64,000 bases of DNA from Polytrichum commune. Its lineage: Eukaryota > Streptophyta > Polytrichopsida > Polytrichales > Polytrichaceae. The position numbers and the translations under genes are program-made. Within the stretch, counting starts at the first letter, position 1, and each line of letters opens with the position of its first letter. Where the stretch lies: NCBI GenBank assembly GCA_950295325.1, contig OX485805.1, positions 23,983,501 to 24,047,500 on the forward strand, given 5' to 3'. Below, piece by piece: positions 56,388 through 64,000 of this stretch. Below the pieces are notes generated by a model. The model did no database searches and had not been told where the DNA came from. It saw only the letters and a list, made by a program, of their open reading frames with translations.

Positions 56388-56971
56388 GTACTTGTGCCAA
56401 GAGCCTCCAAGGATGTCAAGCTAAGTATTAGAGTGCTGAACAATTTAGCTTTATACTTCACAAATTATTAGCTTTCCCCTGCAAATTCCAGTTTCCAAGC
56501 AGAAAACTAATGGTAACAATTGCAAACTTTGCACGGGGCTCTGGACTGACATATTTGTAAATCTCAAGCCTAGTCCAAATTGGCTGCAATTATGGGCCTC
56601 TATTTAGGGTTTGAATGTTGCTCCAATTTTCCAGAGGATAAATTCGCCCAAAAATTGGCAAAAACTTGCCGTAGGGTAAGCAAGTCATTCATCAAGTGGA
56701 TCAAGGAACAGAAAAATGCCCAGAAGAGCTGATCAAACTTTTGACAAACCAGAAACCAACCAAATTCGCCTGAAAGTTATGGGACATAGACTGAGCTTCA
56801 TTGGTTACAAGTTACCCCATTCAGCATCTCAAGGCTGCAATGTAAGTACAATCCCTAGGTCATGCATTTGTAACCCCATTCCATGTCAAGCTCTAGGCTG
56901 CAGAATGAGGCCCCAAGCAAGATGAAAGCCCAACTAATCTGTAAACATGATTGCATCTAGTAACATCATAA
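56388..56971. other. Intergenic DNA, nothing recognised
   Basis: Unique-looking sequence with a 69-codon ORF (56716-56925) that resembles no known family. Confidence 0.4.
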
Positions 56972-57450
56972 CTATCTTAGCAGGTGTTTAACTCCATTCC
57001 AATGTCTTAAGGTTGGGTTTTGGCTATGTCTAGCTAGAATACTCGTAGCAAAAGCAATATTAGGTCTTGTATGGGTTGTAAGATAGGTAAAAGCATCAAC
57101 CACTGTGAGGTATTTAGGCTTATCAACTATCTCCTCATCCTCTTCACGAGGTTGGTAGGGATCTACACTAGTCTTACTACGTCCAATCATAGGAGTTGCT
57201 AATGGATTTGTCTGGTCCATCTGAAAAAGCTTGCTGGTGTAAGAGGATACCACCATTAGATGTATAATGGACTTGCACGTCTAGGCAGTATGTGGTTTGC
57301 CCTAAGTATTTCATATCGAAATTCTTAGTTAGAATTTCGTGGGCATGTTTATACAATTCAGGTGTGCCTAGTATGTTTAAATCATCCACATATACTGCCA
57401 AAATAATAAAGCATGATTTTCTGTTGTAGGTAGAAATACAGGGTAAGGTA

Positions 57451-58060
57451 GATAGATAGATAGATAGAAACTCCGGTCCCTTTTAGGGGCCAGCGTGAAT
57501 AGAGTGTCCATTCGTAATGCCAACAACCCGATGCCCACAGGACATGGGGAAGTTGGGTCAAAACTACTCTCCCCTTTCGAGGATGGACACTATAGTAGCC
57601 AGTAACAAATAATAGGGGCCCCTTATGGCCCACTATGGCCCATTATGGCCCGTTTGGTTGGTGAATATAGAACCTATGACGTGGTGCTGCAAGGGAAGAA
57701 AAGGCTGGAAGTTTGTGCCCACGAACCGGTACCAATCCCTTATCCGGGGTTGTGAGATAAATAGTAAGTATTTATTAGCTTTTAGGTGTGATTTATGGAG
57801 GGTCTAGATTTTGGGGTAGCGGTTGGTGATTTTCAATCCTCCTTTTATGGAGGAGGATGGACATGGCATATTGTATTGCAATGGTATTGATATTTTTAAA
57901 GGTATTTTTTATGGCAGTCATGGGTATTTTGAGATTGTCTTCGAGTGATTTCATAGAGGGTATGTGGGTAGTAGCTCTGGCACCAGCGGTGATGACAATA
58001 AGTGGTTCGATTTTCCATCCCCTGGAAGCAATACTATCAATTAGCGGTTTGTATTTGTTG
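57451..58060 (-). mobile_element. 5'-truncated LINE inserted in the copia reverse transcriptase
   Basis: 610 bp flanked by a 12-bp duplication CAGGGTAAGGTA (57439-57450 and 58061-58072). In minus orientation the insert starts with an open frame (KYKPLIDSIASRGWKIEPLI, ARATTHIPSM, INTIAIQYAMSILLHKRR, ending LPQNLDPP), then ~340 bp of 3' UTR, and ends in a short (TCTA)n tail. Truncated 5' end, simple-repeat tail and a variable-length target duplication are the marks of LINE retrotransposition. The peptide resembles the carboxy end of LINE-type polymerases, but I am less sure of that. Confidence 0.8.
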
Positions 58061-58187
58061 CAGGGTAAGGTACTATTATGTATAAACCCTTGTGAAATTA
58101 AAAAATTACACAAGTGGTAGTACCAGGTTCGCCCCGACTGTTTTAACCCATATAAAGCTTTACATATTCTTAGACATGTAAACTTGT

Positions 58188-58747
58188 CACGGGTAGGTCA
58201 CTTAGTGCATTTTAAAAACGACGTGCGGCATAATATAGAGAGGATTAAACTCATTTGAAATAAAAATTATAAAGGAATTCTAAATAATGAAGGGGCCATT
58301 AAATGTAGACAATCCCATTATAAGTAAGTTAGATGGACATAAAATATGGGCCATTATTTTTTGTAAAATTAATATAGGGGCTGAAGATAAGGATCCTAGA
58401 AGGTATGTTTAGTATGTTTGCTACGGTCTCCTATGTGTTTTCTTCATAACTTTGTTTGCAATGATATTATTGGTTGCACCCTTCTTTGTTTCCATGGTTT
58501 CCCTTAACACTCGTCAATGCGTTAGGAAGTAGATTAGCTTTTATTACTTAAAAAGAATATAGAGTACAAAATATTGCAGTGACTTGGACAATATAAGTAA
58601 TGGAAGGGTACAAACAAATGGGCCATTTTTGAAATTTAAGTAATTATAGGGAGGCTTTAATTCAACCCTTGAAGGTAAATAGCCCCAAAACAAAAAACCC
58701 CCAGTCGCACGTGGTGCACAAAAATGCCTTAGAGTGACCTACCCGTG
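58188..58747. mobile_element. hAT-type MITE inserted in the copia reverse transcriptase
   Basis: 560 bp with inverted ends CACGGGTAGGTCACT, flanked by an 8-bp duplication AAACTTGT (58180-58187 and 58748-58755). Eight-base duplications and CA.GG-type ends fit the hAT superfamily. Inverted similarity continues with a GCATTTT word and ACGTGCG. Removing it joins the two sides of the copia frame. No ORF inside. Confidence 0.88.
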
Positions 58748-61700
58748 AAACTTGTCTGGTTTTGGGTTAGAGATGGATTTTAGAAATCCCGGGGGGCGGA
58801 TTTAGGTGAAGTTTAGTGTCTAAATTCCCATGCAGATAAGTGGTAACCACATCTAACAAGTACATTTTCAAGGAAAATTGCAATGACAAGGCTAAGAGGT
58901 ATCTAAATGACACTGAATCCATTACAGGTGAATAAATCTGGTCATAATCAATACCTGGCCGTTGGGTAAATCCTTGAGCCACAAGTCTAACTTTATACTG
59001 AATGACTCTACCCTGGGAATCAAATTTTCTAGTAAACATTAGCTTGTGGCCTATTGGTGGTTTATCTAGGTCTATGGAAATCTCACCGAACACCTGGTGT
59101 TTTCTTAAGGATAAATATTCGGTTTTGATGGCGGTTTTCCAGTTAGGCCAGTCCGAGCATTTCATGGCCTCATCTAAGGTTGTAGGATCAGGGATCGAGT
59201 CTAAAGACTCGGTTGTATAGTGTATTTTAGGTTGTTTCGCTGGTTTGGGGTTTATGGGAGTTGGTTCGGATTTTCTGCAATTTAAAATATGGCATGTCCC
59301 GAGTAATGGGTTTTGGATTATTCGTGGTTGGGTTGAAAATCCGTCCGGCGTGTTTTCAGCTAGTGCTCGCATGTTGAGAAGTTTAATAACTTCAGTGTTT
59401 GGTAAGGAGGTAGGTGGGTCTGGATTTAAGGTTAAAGTCTCTGGTGCACCAAAGTTCAAGAGAATTTGGGTTGTGGGTGAAGTTAAGGTTGGGAATTTGT
59501 GTTCCAAAAATTTGCAGTTCGCAAATCGGGCTTTGTATAAGGCTTGGTTAAATGGTCTAGGTATCGGATTATGGATGGGGAATCGAATCCAACATAAACA
59601 CCCTCTTAGCGGTGTGCGCCAATGGTGTGTCTTTTTGGATCGGGTAAAGGTACCCATACTTGGCATCCAAAGACGCGAATGTGCGATACATTAGGTAGCC
59701 TACCCGATAACAACTCATAAGGAGTTTGGGTGTTAAGCAAGGTTGGTCTCAGCCGTAACAAGAAGGTTGCATGAAATACAACATAACCCCACATGTTAGA
59801 AGGTAATTTAGCATGCAAAAGCAAAGGTCTAGCAACCAATTGGATTTTCTTCACAAATGCTTCGGCTAGGCCGTTTTGTGCATGCTTATATGAGACTGAG
59901 TAGGTTAATGTTATCCCATTTGTTATACAATAATCTTCGAATACGTGAGATCTAAACTCTTGCGCATTATCTATACGAAGATATTTAATGGAATTATTAG
60001 AGAAATGGTTTTTGTAGCGAAGGATTATCGCTAAAAGCCTTGGGAAAACCATATTCCGTGTCGGGAGTAATGACACCTCAAAATGACTCCCTAATGCGTC
60101 AGCTAGGATAAAATAATATTTAAACACCCTTGATGGTGGATTAATTGGTCCACATATATCCCCGTAAAGTTTATGAAATGGAGGAGGGAGTTCACTGGGT
60201 AATGTCCATGGTGACGACTTTTTAATATATTTCCCCTGAATACAAACAACACATTCATGTGTTTTCTCAACATCTGTTGTAACCAGATTATGACTCGTCA
60301 CCAAAGGAAGCATCCGGCGAAATATTGTCGTGCCTGGATGTCCTAACCTCTCATGCCATAAATCAAGTTTGGCTTTAGTATCTACAGATACTCCCTACGC
60401 AAAGTTGCGGCGTAATGCTTTAGGGTCTCCAGCCCAAGCCAGCCATGCACACATCTTCCTCATCTATCAGTGAGACGTCACTCTCATTGTCAAGGGAATT
60501 TATGGCAATCTTATATAGACCGTCGTCTCTTGCTCTCGCGGTGGCAAGGATCGTCATCCCTTGCTTGAGCTCCAAAACATCTTCATCATTTTCTACCACA
60601 GTAGAAACGTGAATATTTCTCGCTCTCAGATCCCTGTAGTTGATCAGGCTACGAGACGCATCTGGAGCGTACATTGCTCTGGGGCAATTGAGGGGGAATC
60701 CCCCGGACAATATCACCGTTGCTCGGCCCTCCCGAAATTTGATATTTCGGCTTTCAACCATAATAATTATCTTACAATGCTGCCAGGGTTCCTCATTTCC
60801 TCTTAAATGGAAAAAATTGGAGTTGGTAAGGATGGTGTGGGTAGATGTACTATCTAGGAGAGCCTCATTGGGGTTTGATGAGCGCTGCTCGTAGATAGTC
60901 ATATAATTTTCAATGTCTTCATTGTATGCGACGGGTTCAGGGTTTTCAAAGTCGTAGGTTTGACGGGGTTGATTACGGAGTTGTTGTAATTCCCTATACA
61001 TGTTGACCAAATAGGGAGGGGCTCTACAATCCTTAGCGAAATGACCCTTGCGCCCACACTTATGACAATTACCCTGAAATTGTCTCGTTTGATCGGTTCT
61101 AGGCTTATATGAGTTGGGTTTGGGCCTAGGTTGATCTCTCCTTGCATGCACATCCCTCTTGCCATATCCCTTATGCACATCGCTCTTGGCATAGGCTCAC
61201 ATCTCTCTTGCGGGGTGTGGAGGTTGGGATTTTCGATAAGAACCTCTAGGTGGCCTTCTAGATGGTTTAGCAACATGTGCCTCCACAACAGCAACAAGCT
61301 GACCAGCAGTTGTGTATATCTCCCGTGTAGGTCAGGATTTGGCATTCTTCAACAGCAATTGCTGGTGCTTCTCTGCTAACAAGAGGTATGACGTAAGGTT
61401 GGAGTGCTTCTTGAACTTCATGTTGCGGTACTGCTGGGACAAGATTGCTATGGCTGGTGGAAATGTAGACAGCATCTTCTCGACCATCTCAACTTCGGTG
61501 ACTGTCTAGCTGCAAAGTCGAAGCTGCGCCACAATTCGATGAAGCTCTGAGTTGAAGCATCAAAAGTTTGGAAAGTCCAGTACGTGCGGGTTGATCCAAT
61601 CCGTGCGTGCTTGAAGAAGAAACATCGTTTGTTGGTGGTGAAAACGAGCATGGAGTTGTGCCCACATGTCCGCTGGGTCATCGATCTCCCAGTACTGTAG

Positions 61701-61991
61701 TCGAAGGGCCTGATCCATGTAGTGACGGAGTAGTACCAAAGCCTGCCATTTAGATACTACAGGAATGTGGGGTTCTGCTTCATCAGTCTCAGAATTAGAA
61801 GTAGAAGTAGAAGGTTTAATATGCTTAAATGTTTTAGCTATGTCTTCTGCACTTAGGATTGTTTTGGCATCATTTACCCATTCTAAGAAGTTGGACCCAT
61901 CAGTGTTTAAGGGTGGGAATAGAAGTGTTTGAAGTCTAGACTCTACCATAGGTGTTTTGATAGCATGAGAATCTCTAGTGTGTGTATTCAT

Positions 61992-63764
61992 GTTTAAAAT
62001 TATAATTAGTTAGGCAAACAGTATTTCAGTATAGTAGTATATACTGAATATGACAAAATACAAAACAGAATACAAACAGTATACTGGAAAATAAATATTG
62101 TAAAAAGTATTTTATCAAGACAGAATACAGAATATTAGACAATATAGAGTATATATTATAAATAGTATATTTATATTTACATTTACATTTACTGTATATA
62201 AACAGAATACTGTTGACAGTATTCAGACAGAATACAGATTTGGTTCAGACAGCATACAGTCTGTATACAAGCAGTATACAGAATACAGAGAATAATACAA
62301 AATATAAATTATGGACAGAATACAGATTGTATATAAAAAATATACAATCAGGGTATATACATATATAAGATATATGTATAAACATAATATATATATAAAG
62401 CAAGAATGATTCAAAGTTAAGTCAGGATACTCACAGTATTTAGGCAGAGCATTTAGTCACAGCTAGGAGGTTAGTATGTACTGAGGAAGTATACAAATAG
62501 TATATATTTGTATATAAAACAAAAAAGGGAATATAGTGAGAATACTTACAGTATTTATATTGAAAATATTTCTGAAAACATGTTAGTGTGTACAAATAAG
62601 GTATTTGTACAAAGCAAAATGGATATAAACAGGTGTAAGTCAGAGTACTTACAGTATGTATGCTAAAATGTGGAGCAGAAAGTTAGTAAATATAAATATA
62701 AATATATAAATATATATATATATATACTAACTAACTAACTAACTATATTATATTATATTATATTATATATATCAAGAAGAAAAAAATCTGCAGAGGCCCG
62801 GTACTCTATGCCGAACTGGAACAGAACATAATAGGGATTAGTTAGAACTGAACAATAAAATAAATCTGGTTGCTGGGCAACCAGGTGAAAATTGGATAGT
62901 AACAAAATTCTAGTGAAAATTGGACAGAGTAACAGTAAGAAAGAAGAGAAAAAAAAAATCTGTGTAAATTTTGACAGCAAAACTTTCCTATAGAGTTTGT
63001 CTATGAAAAATTGGACAGAGTAATCTTCCTATGAAGTGGACAACATATCGTTTCTATGAAAGATTTCTAAAGAAAATTGGGCAACATGACAGGTAAGGAA
63101 GGTGAATTGAGAGGTTGTGAGAAAAAGTATGCACTTTCTGAAGTGGAGATTGGAAGAAAACTGTGTACATCATAAGTATATAAAAAATATTCTGAGAGTG
63201 TGGACAGAAAAAATCTATCAGACTCATACGTGTCTAAGTGCATATATATGTAATATCGAATCTACAAAATTCTCTCAAGTGTTCACTCGGTCTCCTCACA
63301 AGAGTATAAGTATTGCTATGCTATCAGAGTAGTATACCAAAACTCTATTCTACGACGAACAATTGTGTGTAGAGATTGTGGATGAAAATTGTCTGAAGAA
63401 AAAAAATGGTAAGGCCAGGAGCAAGTGTTGATAACGTGTTGTGAGAGGAAGATAAGTAGTCAGATGGTATTTGGACAGTATGTAGGTGCAATCCTCTAGA
63501 ACTACTTGATACGGTAGGAGAGGAGATTTATACATATAAAATTAATAAAATAATATGTGTGCCATGTGTCACCATCTGTATGCACCTTCGTGTTGGCCAT
63601 ACCTACCTAGGTTGATACCCTCGGGATACCCGGGGAGGTTGCTACAGTCTTAAGTCCTAACTTTGCTGATATCCGGTTTAGGTCTAGGGTCTAATTACTT
63701 ACTTGATACCCTAGACCAGGGTATCCACCCTAACTCTCAAATGGTCTCTGCACCCTAAGCCTGA
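61992..63764. other. AT-rich region upstream of the copia gag with simple and tandem repeats
   Basis: 62020-62360 is dense in ACAGAATAC and CAGTATAC words. 62405-62700 has three diverged units of ~110 bp (landmarks ACTCACAGTATTTAGG, ACTTACAGTATTTATA, ACTTACAGTATGTATG). 62692-62775 is a TA/ACTA/TATTA microsatellite. 62780-63764 shows no gene. The 5' LTR and leader of the copia element probably lie here. Confidence 0.5.
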
Positions 63765-64000
63765 GATGGCTCAATTACAAATACATCAGATTGTTCAATT
63801 CTATTCTTCTAACAGAAACAACCTGTTCAAGTTTAAGACTTTAGGAAAACTACCAGTTATATTAGAGGAATTTATAGAATATGCCTCACTTTACGAAGAA
63901 AAACCTAAAGGTCTTAACAATTAACCGATTTGACTTTGAAGCAGTAGGATCTCGACTGATTATACCCATAAAATCTCCCCGGACACTATATCAATCAATG
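63765..64000 (-). repeat. Dispersed repeat family C, copy 3 (runs off the window)
   Basis: The reverse complement reads TGTCCGGGGAGATTTTATGG, then GGCATATTCTATAAATTCCT, then AAGTCTTAAACTTGAACAGG, co-linear with 51040-51295. Confidence 0.65.

Larger units (their letters stand above)
56972..61991 (-). mobile_element. Decayed Ty1/copia retrotransposon (gag-pol), broken by two nested insertions
   Basis: Minus strand. Gag starts at 61991 (LLFPPLNTDGSNFLEWVNDA). Then come the zinc knuckle CHKCGRKGHFAKDC (near 61060), protease-like LLDSTSTHTIL (near 60860), integrase at 59606-60313 (GDICGP, RIDNAQEF, QNGLAEA), reverse transcriptase start at 58767-59400 (QGFTQRPGIDYDQIYSPVM), the continuation KALYGLKQSGRTWYYHL near 58100, and the catalytic YVDD block (VYVDDLNILGTPELY) at ~57380. 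The RT end (NGVKHLLR) stops at ~56980; RNase H and the 3' LTR are missing. Several stops and frameshifts occur. The protease has lost the usual DSGA core. The 5' LTR was not delimited; it should lie within 62-63.7 kb. Confidence 0.9.

Noticed and set aside
1-64000. tRNA, rRNA or other structured RNA genes
   Set aside because: I saw no convincing cloverleaf or rRNA sequence by eye; a covariance-model scan would be needed to exclude small RNAs.

Overview
The window is nuclear DNA of a land plant. The evidence is multi-exon genes with GT-AG introns, callose synthase (1,3-beta-glucan synthase) exons, a Dof-type zinc-finger protein, an SLC38-type amino-acid transporter, plant Ty1/copia elements, a Mutator-like element carrying a SUMO-protease-type gene, pogo/Tourist/hAT/CACTA-type MITEs, and TTTAGGG-like repeats. 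Divergent TKL-type kinases and the overall repeat load would fit a seed-free plant (moss, liverwort, lycophyte or fern), but the sequence alone does not settle the lineage. All names below come from reading translations by eye; no database search was possible.

Layout. Positions 1-1455 hold the last exons of a callose synthase on the plus strand, ending in an aberrant terminal exon. 1592-3394 (minus) encodes a protein with two Dof-like fingers followed by an acidic repeat domain made of near-identical 309-bp units. 3823-4248 is a pogo-type MITE, followed by a decayed LRR fragment. 5905-7095 (plus) is a kinase-like protein that lacks the DFG aspartate. 8227-12910 (minus) contains eleven exons from the amino-terminal half of a second callose synthase, with both ends missing. 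A zinc-knuckle ORF (12896-13861) and a THUMP-domain gene fragment (14611-15146) lie beside it. 15.2-19.2 kb is repeat-rich DNA without a recognised gene.

19375-22440 (plus) is an unrecognised gene built from duplicated exons that all sit in phase-2 introns; it ends in a hydrophobic tail. 22932-25400 (minus) is the 5' half of an SLC38-like transporter. 26981-28198 (plus) is a second divergent kinase, and 28429-29304 (minus) a two-exon membrane protein. About 110 bp upstream of that gene's start codon sits a 3.7-kb copia element with identical LTRs (29415-33120); an internal deletion joins its integrase start to its RNase H tail in one open frame. 34254-34932 is a small two-exon gene.

35988-50790 is a 14.8-kb Mutator-like element with inverted ends and a perfect 9-bp target duplication. 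It carries a transposase with a SWIM finger (one in-frame stop), a divergent plus-strand gene, a degraded ULP1-type protease domain, and tandem arrays near both ends whose shared motif is mirror-oriented. The rest of the window is almost entirely mobile DNA: hAT-like repeats, the carboxy end of a pogo-type transposase, telomere-like repeats, a Tourist-type MITE with TTA duplications, and a decayed copia element (56972-61991) interrupted by both a hAT-type MITE and a 5'-truncated LINE, each with its own target duplication.

The recognised host genes do not form a pathway. The common theme is fragmentation: two callose synthase fragments in opposite orientations, a THUMP fragment, an LRR fragment and a transporter fragment are interspersed with several generations of transposons.
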